Origin: Neptunicella plasticusilytica
GTDB taxonomy: Bacteria; Pseudomonadota; Gammaproteobacteria; Enterobacterales; Alteromonadaceae
Direction: 5' to 3'
DNA: 64,000 bases
NCBI RefSeq assembly: GCF_047922965.1
Contig: NZ_CP150481.1
Span: 806,001 to 870,000, forward strand
Shown one piece after another: positions 17,312-26,511 of the stretch (the first letter of the stretch is position 1; each line of letters begins with the position of its first letter). The notes under the pieces were generated by a model. The model ran no database searches. It worked only from the letters and a program-made list of their open reading frames with translations, and was not told the origin of the DNA. The translations under genes and the position numbers were made by a program.

Positions 17312-20300
17312 ATGATGAAAAAAAGCATACTTACTCTGGCTATCCAGACAGTGTTACTGGGAGCCATTCCAGCCACTGCCTTAGCCGATCAACAAACTGA
17401 TATTGAGCGGGCCGATGTTGCCGCAAACCAGTCACAATCGGCTGAGACACAAGACAAAGAAGCAGAAAAAATAACAGTGACCGGCTCGCGAATACGTCGT
17501 GACAGCTTTAGTTTTGCTACTCCTTTGGTGACGATTGATCGGGAAAATATTGAAGACACAGGATTGGGCTCGCTGTCGGAAATACTGGTTGATGAAATTC
17601 CGGCGATTGCTGAAGGGGTGAGCAATACCAACTCTCAATCCAGTGTGCAAAATACCGGCTTATCCACTATTGACCTGAGAAACCTTGGCACTGATCGCAC
17701 CCTGACCCTGATTGATGGTCGCCGGGTCGTATCCAACAGTTACAGCGGAAATTATGTCAGTCTGAGCACCATCCCCAGTGCGATGGTCGACAGGGTCGAA
17801 ATTATCAGTGGCGGAGCCTCCGCAATTTATGGTTCCGATGCGATTGCCGGCGTGGTGAATATTATTACCCAGCAAGACAAGGTTGGCTTTGAACTCGATG
17901 CCAGAGGGGGACATACCCCTGAAGGCGGTGGGCGCGAGTTTACCCTCGATCTGGGCTATGGAGCAGATTTCGATAATGGCAAAGGCTATCTGTATTTTGG
18001 TACCTCCTGGGATCGGCAGTTTGGCATTGCCAACGGTGATCGCGACAGAGCCAAGTACGAGGCCAGTTACGACTACAATACCTCACTATTGTGCAATGAG
18101 ATGAACACGGTAGACGGTGATCAGTGTATGCGTGATATTACTATGGATGACTGGCGTGAGCGTAGTGACGATACGCCCGGCGGAACCTTTGAAAGTAATG
18201 ACTGGTTTTATCACCCTACCAACGGATTAACCGAAGGTTTTGTCGAAGAACGTGACGGAGTGAATACCTACAGCTATGAAATGCTTAAAGTGCCGGATAG
18301 CAAATTATCCAGCGCATTAAAACTGGATTATGAGTTGACCCCTGATACCAAGGCGTCTTTCCAGGTTCAATACAGTAAAACTAACTCGGTTAACGTCAAA
18401 ATTCCCGAAGGACAGGATTATAATGATGATGAACTGGTTATCGATCCGGTTACTGGCGAACCCTCTCTGGAAGTGCCGGGTTATATTTCACCGGATAACC
18501 CTTATGTACCGCAAGAAATTGCCGAGTCGGCGGGCAGCAGTGTCAGCTGGGACAGACTGTTTGTCGAGTTGGGTAATATTGTTACCGACAATGAACGGGA
18601 AACCGTTCGTAGTTGGGCCGGATTACAGGGCAGTGCATTTGACAATGAATGGGACTGGGAACTGTCGGTGGGTTACGGCAAGTTCAAGCAACAGCAGCAT
18701 CGCTTGAATGAACTGAATATTCTTAATTTGCGTGAAGGATTAAATGCCGAATACGCTGACGATGGAGTGACCATCCAATGTGCCAACCCTGAAGCCAGAG
18801 CTGCAGGTTGTGTACCGGTTAATATCTTCGGCTACGGCAGTATTACGCCTGAAGCGGCCGATTATATTCGTGCCAACCCGACCATCACCACCAACATTAG
18901 CCAGATTAACTTGCTGGGTTATATGACCGGTGATTTATTTGCCATGCCTGCCGGTATGGTTACTGCTGCTTTTGGTTTTGAATATCGTAAGGATAAACAG
19001 GATGTACAAACCAGTAGGGATCACCAGTATGGCGGGATCACCTTTAATCTGGTGCCAACATTCGCTGGCGAAATGGACGTCAAAGAAATTTTTGCCGAAG
19101 CCAGCATTCCGTTATTGAAAGATGCCGCTGTGGCCAAGAGCCTGTCGGCGGATGTCTCATTACGGTTAGCAGACTATAGCCCTAAAGGCATTGATACCAT
19201 GGCCAGTTACCGAACCGGATTAGCCTGGGAACCGGCTGAAGGTTATCTTGTCCGCGCTAACTACGCCCGTGCCCAGCGTGCGCCCAATATTACGGAATTG
19301 ATGTCTCCGCCCCGTGGCGATTACGACAGCTTCTCGGATATTTGTGACGGTACCACAGCTACTTCGGCAGGTGCCGGTCATGACAATTGTCGACTGGACC
19401 CGGGTATTGCCAATGCGATTAACCTGTATGGCGAATTTATCGATGAAAACTCCAGTTATTCACCCAATGCCGGCAACGAGAACTTGAAGGAAGAAACGGC
19501 CGATACCTATACCTTCGGGGTCAGTATCTCGCCCGAGTTGCTGGACGGATTCCAGTTGGCGGTGGATTACTATGATATTGAAATCAAGGATGCTATCGAA
19601 GAGATCGACAATTACAAAATCCTTGAACAGTGTTATGACTCCTCGTTAGGTTTTGGCAGTGATAATCCTTTCTGCGGTGATATATCGCGGGATAGTGAAG
19701 GTCAGTTGACTCAAGTGTTGCAACGGGTCTTCAATCTGTCTGAAGTGACGGCGCGAGGCTATGACGTAGCTTTGGCTTATCGTTACGATATGAACGACTA
19801 CGGAAAGTTGAAATTCAAACTGGATATGACCCATATCATTGAACATTCCAAAACCTTTGAAGGTAACGACGGACTGGAAACCATTAATTACAACGGTGAA
19901 CTGACCAGTGGCATTTTTGAAGATGTGGCGTCAGCGTCACTGGCCTGGTACATCGGCGATATGAGAATACGCTGGCGTACCAAATATAAGGGATCGATTG
20001 TGGACAATCATGATCGGGTCGCCGAATGGGAAGAGCTCAAAGCAGACAATCAGGCATTACTGGATGCCGGTGATCCGGATGGAATTGCAAATCCGGAAAC
20101 ACCTTACTATCTCTACTATGGTTCTTATATTCGTCATGATCTGTCGGTGTCCTATAACCTTGAGTGGGAGAAGGATGTTCAGCTACGCTTGTATGGTGGG
20201 GTAAATAACCTGTTTGATAATCAGGGGCCCTTTGTACCCAATACCGGAGACAATATCGAACATGGTACCGGTAACTTCGCCAGTGACTTTGGCGGTGGTG

Positions 20301-20341
20301 TCGGACGTTTTGTTTACGTTGGCGCCCAAGTCGGCTTTTGA
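17312..20341 (+). CDS. TonB-dependent outer-membrane receptor
   Basis: Outer-membrane beta-barrel importer of 1009 aa powered by TonB. It has a signal peptide (ALA-DQ near residue 26), then a TonB-box-like ITVTGSRIRR, a plug domain (about 65-190, with VEIISGGASAIYGSDAIAGVVNIIT) and a barrel ending in the aromatic strand FVYVGAQVGF. The long extracellular loops and absence of iron or cobalamin genes suggest an oligomer such as a glycan or peptide, but no substrate can be assigned. It differs from the two receptors at 51910 and 55339 in lacking the N-terminal carboxypeptidase-regulatory-like domain. Confidence 0.92.
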   Translation: MMKKSILTLAIQTVLLGAIPATALADQQTDIERADVAANQSQSAETQDKEAEKITVTGSRIRRDSFSFATPLVTIDRENIEDTGLGSLSEILVDEIPAIAEGVSNTNSQSSVQNTGLSTIDLRNLGTDRTLTLIDGRRVVSNSYSGNYVSLSTIPSAMVDRVEIISGGASAIYGSDAIAGVVNIITQQDKVGFELDARGGHTPEGGGREFTLDLGYGADFDNGKGYLYFGTSWDRQFGIANGDRDRAKYEASYDYNTSLLCNEMNTVDGDQCMRDITMDDWRERSDDTPGGTFESNDWFYHPTNGLTEGFVEERDGVNTYSYEMLKVPDSKLSSALKLDYELTPDTKASFQVQYSKTNSVNVKIPEGQDYNDDELVIDPVTGEPSLEVPGYISPDNPYVPQEIAESAGSSVSWDRLFVELGNIVTDNERETVRSWAGLQGSAFDNEWDWELSVGYGKFKQQQHRLNELNILNLREGLNAEYADDGVTIQCANPEARAAGCVPVNIFGYGSITPEAADYIRANPTITTNISQINLLGYMTGDLFAMPAGMVTAAFGFEYRKDKQDVQTSRDHQYGGITFNLVPTFAGEMDVKEIFAEASIPLLKDAAVAKSLSADVSLRLADYSPKGIDTMASYRTGLAWEPAEGYLVRANYARAQRAPNITELMSPPRGDYDSFSDICDGTTATSAGAGHDNCRLDPGIANAINLYGEFIDENSSYSPNAGNENLKEETADTYTFGVSISPELLDGFQLAVDYYDIEIKDAIEEIDNYKILEQCYDSSLGFGSDNPFCGDISRDSEGQLTQVLQRVFNLSEVTARGYDVALAYRYDMNDYGKLKFKLDMTHIIEHSKTFEGNDGLETINYNGELTSGIFEDVASASLAWYIGDMRIRWRTKYKGSIVDNHDRVAEWEELKADNQALLDAGDPDGIANPETPYYLYYGSYIRHDLSVSYNLEWEKDVQLRLYGGVNNLFDNQGPFVPNTGDNIEHGTGNFASDFGGGVGRFVYVGAQVGF

Positions 20342-20349
20342 TCTATAGG

Positions 20350-20370
20350 CCGGGAGGTTCCTCCCGGCTT
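20350..20370 (+). terminator. Hairpin after the TonB receptor
   Basis: CCGGGAGG-TT-CCTCCCGG (20350-20367) followed by a pyrimidine-rich CTTCTTCTTT. It is likely a partial terminator that reduces readthrough into the phosphatase gene. Confidence 0.65.
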
Positions 20371-20399
20371 CTTCTTTGCAAAATCGGAAAGGAACCTTA

Positions 20400-21452
20400 A
20401 TGAGAAATCATATTTTGTTGGTCATGTCGTTGTTGCTAGCAGCCTGTTCGGACATTGACCAGTCAGATGTAAGAGATGGACCTTATGTACTCAAGCTGTC
20501 CGAACAGTGGGAAGCATTGTGGGTATGTGACGGATTGGCCAAAAGCTACAGTTTTCCACCTTTGACAGAGGCTCGTACCATCGAAAAATGCGGATTAAGC
20601 GCCAATATGCAGCCCGATCCGGCAAAACGTCCGGATATTATTTATCCGACAGTAGACAAATTGGCAGTCTTTAGCGATATACACGGTCAATTCGGCATTA
20701 TGACCAAACTCTTACGCGCTCATCATATTATTGATGATAAAAATGACTGGATTTTTGGTAGCGGTCATCTGGTGCTGGTGGGAGATGTGTTTGATCGCGG
20801 ACCAAAGGTAACTGAAAGTCTGTGGCTACTTTACCAGCTTGAGCAGCAGGCCAAAGCCGCCGGTGGACAGTTGCATTTTTTGCTTGGCAACCATGAAGTC
20901 ATGACCCTAAACGGCGATTTGCGTTATCTGAATGAAAAATATCATCTGGTTGAACAAACCCTGAATCGTTCCATTTCCACGCTTTATGCCTCGAATACTC
21001 TGCTAGGCCAATGGTTACAAACGCGCAATGTACTGGTCAAAATTGGTGATCTGTTGTTTACCCACGGCGGACTGCATCCCGACTTGGCCAGGCAACAGCA
21101 TACATTGGCACAAATCAATCAAGTGTTTACTGCTCATTTGCGCCAACAGCCGGATATGCCTCGCCAAGGCTTTGCCTATTATCTACATAAATCCGACGGA
21201 CCGGTTTGGTATCGTGGTTATTTCCGCTCACCGCAGGTAAGCGAGGAAGACATCAATCTGCTTAAAGATACTTATGGCGTCGATCACATTATTGTTGGCC
21301 ACACCACCCAGGATCAGGTATTAGGCCTATACAACAACGCTGTTATTGCGGTTGATAGCGGGATTAAACGCGGTAAAACCGGCGAGATGTTGTTGGTTGA
21401 GCAAGGCCAGTTTTACCGGGGGTTAATCGATGGTAGCCGTGTAGCCTTATAA
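20400..21452 (+). CDS. Shewanella-like PPP-family metallophosphatase, lipoprotein
   Basis: Calcineurin-fold phosphatase of 350 aa with intact metal motifs: SDIHGQ (GDxHG-like), GDVFDRG and GNHE, plus the later HGG and GH residues. The pattern and the insert after GNHE fit the Shewanella-like (SLP) branch of the PPP family, which includes cold-active protein phosphatases. The ATG at 20400 with GGAAAGGAACC upstream gives a lipoprotein signal (LLLAACSD), so it should be anchored facing the periplasm. It follows the TonB receptor by 58 bases after a hairpin. Substrate unknown. Confidence 0.85.
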   Translation: MRNHILLVMSLLLAACSDIDQSDVRDGPYVLKLSEQWEALWVCDGLAKSYSFPPLTEARTIEKCGLSANMQPDPAKRPDIIYPTVDKLAVFSDIHGQFGIMTKLLRAHHIIDDKNDWIFGSGHLVLVGDVFDRGPKVTESLWLLYQLEQQAKAAGGQLHFLLGNHEVMTLNGDLRYLNEKYHLVEQTLNRSISTLYASNTLLGQWLQTRNVLVKIGDLLFTHGGLHPDLARQQHTLAQINQVFTAHLRQQPDMPRQGFAYYLHKSDGPVWYRGYFRSPQVSEEDINLLKDTYGVDHIIVGHTTQDQVLGLYNNAVIAVDSGIKRGKTGEMLLVEQGQFYRGLIDGSRVAL

Positions 21453-21540
21453 TTCCCGTCAGTCATTATTGCGCAATCGGTTTTTCGTCCGGTTCGATAA
21501 ACAGTACCTCTTATTCTGCAACCTTCATCAACTTCCCCTG

Positions 21541-21562
21541 AAAGCCCGCCAAATCGGGCTTT
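21541..21562 (+). terminator. Intrinsic terminator after the phosphatase
   Basis: AAAGCCCG-CCAAAT-CGGGCTTT, a perfect 8-bp stem, 88 bases past the phosphatase stop. It is symmetrical enough to work on both strands. The rest of 21453-21839 shows no gene and presumably holds the promoter of the EF-hand genes. Confidence 0.7.
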
Positions 21563-21839
21563 AACGCCATTTGTTACTAAATTGAATCAGCCTAAGTCAC
21601 TGTAATTTAACAATTTGTTTACCTAGCAATGGCTTTTGTCGTCTATTAGTAACAATGCAGCTCAAGCTATTTCGCGCCCAAATCCCTGATTGTTCGTAAT
21701 GCATTGAAAAATAACAATTTTTAAAAGTTGGCATCTAATTTGATATAGGTTCTCTCGAACGAAGTAGAAAAACGTTCCTGACGTACCCTACAAGTTGCGT
21801 CAATCGATATGATTTTTTAACTGAAAAGGAAACACGATT

Positions 21840-22058
21840 ATGAAACGCATTAATACTACTTTAGCAATGTTAACTCTAGCGGCCACTTCTTCAGCTTTCG
21901 CCGTAGGTATCACCGAATTCGCAGAATTGGATGTGGACCAAAATGGTGTGTTGAGTGTACAGGAAGCCTCTGCCGATTCTACCCTGGCTCAAAAATTTAC
22001 CGAGCTGGATACCAATCAGGATGGTGAGCTTTCTGAAGCGGAATATAACAACGCTTAA
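21840..22058 (+). CDS. Small secreted EF-hand protein, tandem copy 1
   Basis: 72 aa. A signal peptide of about 21 residues ends at AFA. The mature part is just two calcium-binding loops, DVDQNGVLSVQE and DTNQDGELSEAE, each with acidic or oxygen ligands at positions 1, 3, 5 and 12. It probably binds Ca2+ in the periplasm or outside the cell. AACTGAAAAGGAAAC is the ribosome-site leader, repeated before copy 3. First of three tandem homologues at about 300-base spacing. Confidence 0.88.
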   Translation: MKRINTTLAMLTLAATSSAFAVGITEFAELDVDQNGVLSVQEASADSTLAQKFTELDTNQDGELSEAEYNNA

Positions 22059-22141
22059 TAAATTTACTACTACGATGACGTGCCCGTAACGGGTGCGTCA
22101 ATCTAGCCAAACAAATTTTAGTAACTGGAAGGAATAATATT

Positions 22142-22360
22142 ATGAAACGCATTAATACTACTTTAGCTATTTTGACTTTAACAGCCACATCATCTGCTTT
22201 TGCTTTGGGAATCAAAGACTTTGCAGAACTGGATGTTGACCAGAATGGCGCGCTTAGCATGCAGGAAGCATCAGCGGATGCAACACTGGCTCAAAAATTT
22301 AAAGAGCTGGACACCAACCAGGATGGCCAACTTTCTCAAGCGGAATATGACGAAGCTTAA
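22142..22360 (+). CDS. Small secreted EF-hand protein, tandem copy 2
   Basis: 72 aa, with the same MKRINTTLA start and signal peptide as copy 1, then EF-hand loops DVDQNGALSMQE and DTNQDGQLSQAE. The leader differs (CTGGAAGGAATAAT) from that of copies 1 and 3. It lies 83 bases after copy 1; no strong terminator separates them, so co-transcription is likely. Confidence 0.88.
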   Translation: MKRINTTLAILTLTATSSAFALGIKDFAELDVDQNGALSMQEASADATLAQKFKELDTNQDGQLSQAEYDEA

Positions 22361-22437
22361 GAAATACTGAAACCATGATGTAGTCACTCCAGATTATATC
22401 TACCAACGATTTTTTTAACTGAAAAGGAAACAATATT

Positions 22438-22650
22438 ATGAAACGCATTAATACTACTTTTGCTATGTTAGCTTTATTCGCAACTTCTTCTGCTTTTGCT
22501 GTTACTCCTTTTGCAGAACTTGATGTAGACCAAAACGGTGTACTTAGCATGCAAGAAGCTGCTGCAGATTCAACTTTGGCTGAAAAGTTCAACGAGTTGG
22601 ATACCAATCAAGACGGACAACTTTCTGAAGCGGAATACAACAACGCTTAA
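22438..22650 (+). CDS. Small secreted EF-hand protein, tandem copy 3
   Basis: 70 aa. Signal peptide ends at AFA, followed by VTPFAELDVDQNGVLSMQE and DTNQDGQLSEAE loops. Two residues shorter than its sisters just after the signal cleavage site. The TTTTTAACTGAAAAGGAAAC leader is shared with copy 1, so the duplicated unit included the 5' leader. Confidence 0.88.
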   Translation: MKRINTTFAMLALFATSSAFAVTPFAELDVDQNGVLSMQEAAADSTLAEKFNELDTNQDGQLSEAEYNNA

Positions 22651-22706
22651 GAAGCTGTATAGGAACAAGGGAATGGTGAAAGGGATTTTCAACTAACCGG
22701 CGCTAT

Positions 22707-22736
22707 GGGTAGTTAATTGGTATCAATTAACTACCC
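22707..22736 (+). terminator. Long perfect hairpin after the EF-hand genes
   Basis: GGGTAGTTAATTG (22707-22719), a 4-base loop, then CAATTAACTACCC (22724-22736): a perfect 13-bp stem 57 bases past the third EF-hand gene. The T-tract is poor, so termination or mRNA protection are both possible. Confidence 0.6.
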
Positions 22737-22773
22737 TTCAAATCAGAAATAACGCTGTTACGCTAATGCCAGT

Positions 22774-23973
22774 TCAATTTTTTGAATTGGCATTTTCTAT
22801 TTCGCTGTGCAGATACGGCTGACAAACAAAATAGCTGCGCACCATAACGCATACCAACATCACCATAGCGATTCCCTCTAGTCCCAGTAAAAGAGGTGCC
22901 AATAAAGTCGCGACTGCAAATAACGGCAAAATAATCCGGTTGGCGTTTTTAAGCACAAACCTGTCGCGCACAAACCATAAACCGGCTAGATAAAGTGAAG
23001 CCGGAATAGCGACGGCATAGTCCCCGACCAACAAGTCCACCTGCGCATGTCCGGAAACAATATCCACCAACACGGCAAAACCTGCTCCAACGGCCGCTCC
23101 TGCGATATAGATAATCAGATGCCCATAACCCCAGGTAAATGCTGTGGATATTGACTTATCCTGAATCTGTTCTTCTTTGGAGAAATAAAGCCACCACATG
23201 GAAAACAGAATAACCAGCGCAGACAGGGCAATATGGATCAATGCGATATTGGCGTGAGGGGCCGATACCTGACTCAGAGCCATGGAACCGGCCAGTAGCG
23301 TTTCACCCAAGACAATAATATTCAACAACCCGTAGCGCTCGATAATGTGGTGTCGATGCCAGGGTGTGGCACCTTTTCGTTCTGCCAGCGCCGGCACACC
23401 AAGTTCCAGCAATGCACCTACTGCAAAAAGTGGATAAAACAGACTATCCGGGAGCGGTTGATTCAGAAAAAGTGCCACCCAGTAAACCTGGACCAAGGCA
23501 ATACCGCCTGCATAGTACAGACAAGTGCTACGTCGCAGCGGATCATGTTTAGCAGCACGTAGCCATAACAACACCATTGCCGCGCGCATAATGACATAAC
23601 CAATAACTATAAAGCCGAGATCGGCAGTCTGAAAAAAGCTATTGATTCCGGCTGCCAGAGTCAGCGCCCCGCCCATAATCACCATGGTCAGGACGCGGAA
23701 CAGTGAATCATCATTATCGTAGGCCGAGGCAAACCAGGTGTAGTTTATCCATGCCAGCCAGATAGCAAAAAAAGCGGCCACAAATTTGAGCACGCCGTCG
23801 ATAAAATGGGCTTCGGCTATGGCATGATGTAGGCCTGCTGCAGCGGCCGCAATGGCGATTACGGAGACCAGGTCAAACAATAATTCAAGCGGCGTAGCGG
23901 CGCGGTGGGATTCACTCATATCCCGTGCAATCATGGGATGAATGCCCGTTATAGTACGTGTCTTGTTTAGCAT
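22774..23973 (-). CDS. LtrA-family integral membrane protein
   Basis: 399 aa, about ten to twelve hydrophobic segments, belonging to the low-temperature-requirement A family (PF06772-like). The diagnostic start is TPLELLFDLVSVIAIAAA, with HHIIERYGLLNIIVLGETLLA in the middle. Biochemical function is unknown. The annotated start at 23973 lacks an obvious ribosome site; MIARDMSESH, 13 residues in, is an alternative. It lies 125 bases downstream of the M3 peptidase gene on the same strand, with a hairpin between. Confidence 0.85.
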   Translation of the reverse strand: MLNKTRTITGIHPMIARDMSESHRAATPLELLFDLVSVIAIAAAAAGLHHAIAEAHFIDGVLKFVAAFFAIWLAWINYTWFASAYDNDDSLFRVLTMVIMGGALTLAAGINSFFQTADLGFIVIGYVIMRAAMVLLWLRAAKHDPLRRSTCLYYAGGIALVQVYWVALFLNQPLPDSLFYPLFAVGALLELGVPALAERKGATPWHRHHIIERYGLLNIIVLGETLLAGSMALSQVSAPHANIALIHIALSALVILFSMWWLYFSKEEQIQDKSISTAFTWGYGHLIIYIAGAAVGAGFAVLVDIVSGHAQVDLLVGDYAVAIPASLYLAGLWFVRDRFVLKNANRIILPLFAVATLLAPLLLGLEGIAMVMLVCVMVRSYFVCQPYLHSEIENANSKN

Positions 23974-24060
23974 CGTGATTATTCGTCAACTGAAATGGAA
24001 TAGCATCCATTTCATAGCGATTATTCAGCGATGTCAAAGATTTACTCAAAGTTGGAGAAA

Positions 24061-24091
24061 CCTGCCACCCCTCAATGCATGGAGTGGCAGG
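24061..24091 (-). terminator. Terminator-like hairpin after the M3 peptidase
   Basis: CCTGCCAC (24061-24068) pairs with GTGGCAGG (24084-24091). Read on the minus strand it is followed by TTTCTCC. It sits 8 bases past the peptidase stop at 24099. Confidence 0.6.
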
Positions 24092-24098
24092 GATATTA

Positions 24099-26231
24099 TT
24101 AGTCGACCAGCCCGCGACGTTTTAATAACGCATTAACAGTAGGTTTCTGGCCACGGAAATTAACATAGTCGGTCATCAGATCCTGTGAATTACCCATGGA
24201 CAACACGGCTTTTCTGAACGCATCACCGTTGTCACGTGTCATCCCGCCGTTTTCTTGCATATGAGCAAAGGCATCAGCCGCAAAGACTTCGGTCCACAAA
24301 TAAGCGTAATATCCGGCTGAATAGCCACCTGAAAACGCATGGCTGAAATAGGCTGACTTGTAACGAGGTGGAACTGGCGCATAGTCAATGCCATGTTTGG
24401 CCAGTGCCTGTTGTTCAAACTCGGCTACGTCATCAATTTGCGTTCCAGCCGGGATCGAATGCCATTCCATATCCAGCAGTGCTGCAGCCAGATATTCGGT
24501 GGTGTCAAAGCCCTGATTAAACTGGTGAGATTTAAGCACTTTATCCAGCAACTCGGCCGGAATAGGCTCACCGGTTTGATAGTGTTTGGCGTAATTGGCG
24601 ATAACAGCAGGTTCAATATCCCAGTCTTCGTTAAATTGCGACGGGAATTCCACAAAGTCACGGGCAGTCGACGTACCGGCCAGACTGGGATATTTCACTT
24701 TAGAGAATAAACCGTGAGCTGCATGGCCAAATTCGTGGAACATGGTGGTGACTTCGTCAAAGGTCATTAAGGTCGGTTGGCCATCAGCCGGCTTGGGAAT
24801 ATTCAGTACGTTGTACACTACCGGCTTGTTGCCGAGCAGATTGTTCTGGGTGACATATTCATCCATCCAGGCACCGCCGCCTTTACCTTCGCGAGCGTAA
24901 GGATCCAGATAAAATAACCCGATAGAGCTACCATCCTGATTAAACACTTCATATGCAGAAACATCCGGATGATAAACCGGCAGATCGTTACGCTGTTTAA
25001 ACGTAATCCCGTAGAGCTTTTGCATGGCGAAGAACAAGCCGTCATGCAACACCCGATTCAGTTCAAAATAGGGTTTAATTTGCTCTTCATCCAGATCATA
25101 TTTGGCTTGGCGCACTTTTTCGGCATAAAACGCCCAATCCCAGGGTTGCAATTCAAAGTTGCCGCCTGCTGCTTCGATTTGTGCCTGAATTTCTGCCGCT
25201 TCGGCTTTGGCTTTTACCACTGCTTTAGGTGCCAAATCATCGAGAATGGCGTAAACCGCATCGGGCGTTCGCGCCATTTGATCGGCAGTGACATAGCTGG
25301 CCCAGTTCGGGTATCCCAATAGTTCGGCTTTGTCAGCACGTAATTGTGCCAGCTTAACCAGTATCGGTCCGTTGCTGTCCATGGCGCGACTAGCCGAGGT
25401 TTTCCAGATCTTTTCGCGCAGCGCACGATTCTCCAGACTGCCTAAAATAGGCTGACGCGTGGTGTTAACCAAAGTGATCATATAACCCTCTTTACCCGCG
25501 TCTTTGGCAGCAGCTGCCAAAGTGGCAATATCACTTTCAGATAAACCGGCTAGTTCTGCTTTGTCGTTGACCAGGATCACATCCTGCTTAAAGGATTTTA
25601 AAATATTCTGTGAAAACTCGGTGGAGAGGGTAGAAAGCTGACTGTTGATGTCGCGCATCCTGGTTTTTTCGGCATCGGACAATTTAGCTCCGGCGCGTAC
25701 GAATTCATCATAATAATGGGTGATAAGGCGCTGGTCCTCTGCGCTGAATTCAGCCAGTTTGGCGTGTATTGCAGAAATGCGGCTAAACAGTTTGGCGTTT
25801 AAATAAATATTATCGTCATGAGCCGATAACTTGGGAGCCATCTCGGCTTCGATGCGCTGATACTCATCATCCGAAATTACCCCGGCCAGATTAAAAAATG
25901 CCCGTGATACCCGATCCAGCAACTCACCACTTTTTTCCATCGCTACCAGGGTGTTATCGAAGCTGGGTGTTTGTTGATTGTTGGCAATGGCATCAATTTC
26001 CGCGCGGTGTTGCTCTATCCCTGCGGCAAAAGCCGGTTGGTAATTTGCGGTGGTGATTTTATCAAATTGGGGGGCTTGATCTTGCAAGGTACTTTTACTT
26101 AGCAAAATGTTATCGCTGTTTTTAGTCTGGCTCGTCGCAGGACTGTTCATAGTTTGTTTCGCTGTGTTATCTGAACAGGCAGAGATCGCCAATACCGCAC
26201 TGATTGCGGCACTAAGTAAGGTAATACGCAT
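24099..26231 (-). CDS. M3-family zinc peptidase (dipeptidyl carboxypeptidase-like), lipoprotein
   Basis: Peptidase of 710 aa with the M3 motif HEFGH (in MFHEFGHAAHGLFS) and its downstream glutamate. The overall pattern matches Dcp, which removes C-terminal dipeptides from oligopeptides. The start is placed at 26231, where GGAGACA precedes ATG and the product begins with a lipoprotein signal (AVLAISACSD). The frame is open to 26402, but that would bury the lipobox. Lipid-anchored Dcp homologues work in the periplasm, unlike the soluble E. coli enzyme. It is divergent from galT. Confidence 0.9.
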   Translation of the reverse strand: MRITLLSAAISAVLAISACSDNTAKQTMNSPATSQTKNSDNILLSKSTLQDQAPQFDKITTANYQPAFAAGIEQHRAEIDAIANNQQTPSFDNTLVAMEKSGELLDRVSRAFFNLAGVISDDEYQRIEAEMAPKLSAHDDNIYLNAKLFSRISAIHAKLAEFSAEDQRLITHYYDEFVRAGAKLSDAEKTRMRDINSQLSTLSTEFSQNILKSFKQDVILVNDKAELAGLSESDIATLAAAAKDAGKEGYMITLVNTTRQPILGSLENRALREKIWKTSASRAMDSNGPILVKLAQLRADKAELLGYPNWASYVTADQMARTPDAVYAILDDLAPKAVVKAKAEAAEIQAQIEAAGGNFELQPWDWAFYAEKVRQAKYDLDEEQIKPYFELNRVLHDGLFFAMQKLYGITFKQRNDLPVYHPDVSAYEVFNQDGSSIGLFYLDPYAREGKGGGAWMDEYVTQNNLLGNKPVVYNVLNIPKPADGQPTLMTFDEVTTMFHEFGHAAHGLFSKVKYPSLAGTSTARDFVEFPSQFNEDWDIEPAVIANYAKHYQTGEPIPAELLDKVLKSHQFNQGFDTTEYLAAALLDMEWHSIPAGTQIDDVAEFEQQALAKHGIDYAPVPPRYKSAYFSHAFSGGYSAGYYAYLWTEVFAADAFAHMQENGGMTRDNGDAFRKAVLSMGNSQDLMTDYVNFRGQKPTVNALLKRRGLVD

Positions 26232-26423
26232 ATTGTCTCCATTGGGAATATTATGATTGCGTTGATGAAAAGCAGCCCCAAACCATAGCAGGCATAGAAC
26301 CGCCAATACAATCCCGCTGGACTTATTCAGCCGGTGGTTTGTCGTAAACTGAACTGCGCGATATCGACTATTGGCGTATTTCATCTTGTATGAGTTGAGC
26401 AATTATTTGCCTAATACAATTTA

Positions 26424-26439
26424 GGGAAAACGCTTTCCC
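26424..26439. promoter_or_regulatory. LacI/GalR-type operator upstream of galT
   Basis: GGGAAAACGCTTTCCC, a near-perfect 16-bp palindrome with central CG, closely fitting the GalR-type pattern GnGnAAnCGnTTnCnC. It is 72 bases before the galT start and is the expected target of the GalR homologue at 28717. Confidence 0.8.
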
Positions 26440-26511
26440 TTTTATTTTTTTTATGTGAACATAACGCAAATTTTCAGGTTAACGCCTCCTTGTTAATAGT
26501 TGAGAGATGTT

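Noticed and set aside
26232..26402. N-terminal extension of the M3 peptidase with a hydrophobic segment
   Set aside because: It would bury a clear lipoprotein signal and the ribosome site at the inner ATG; the extension is probably untranslated.
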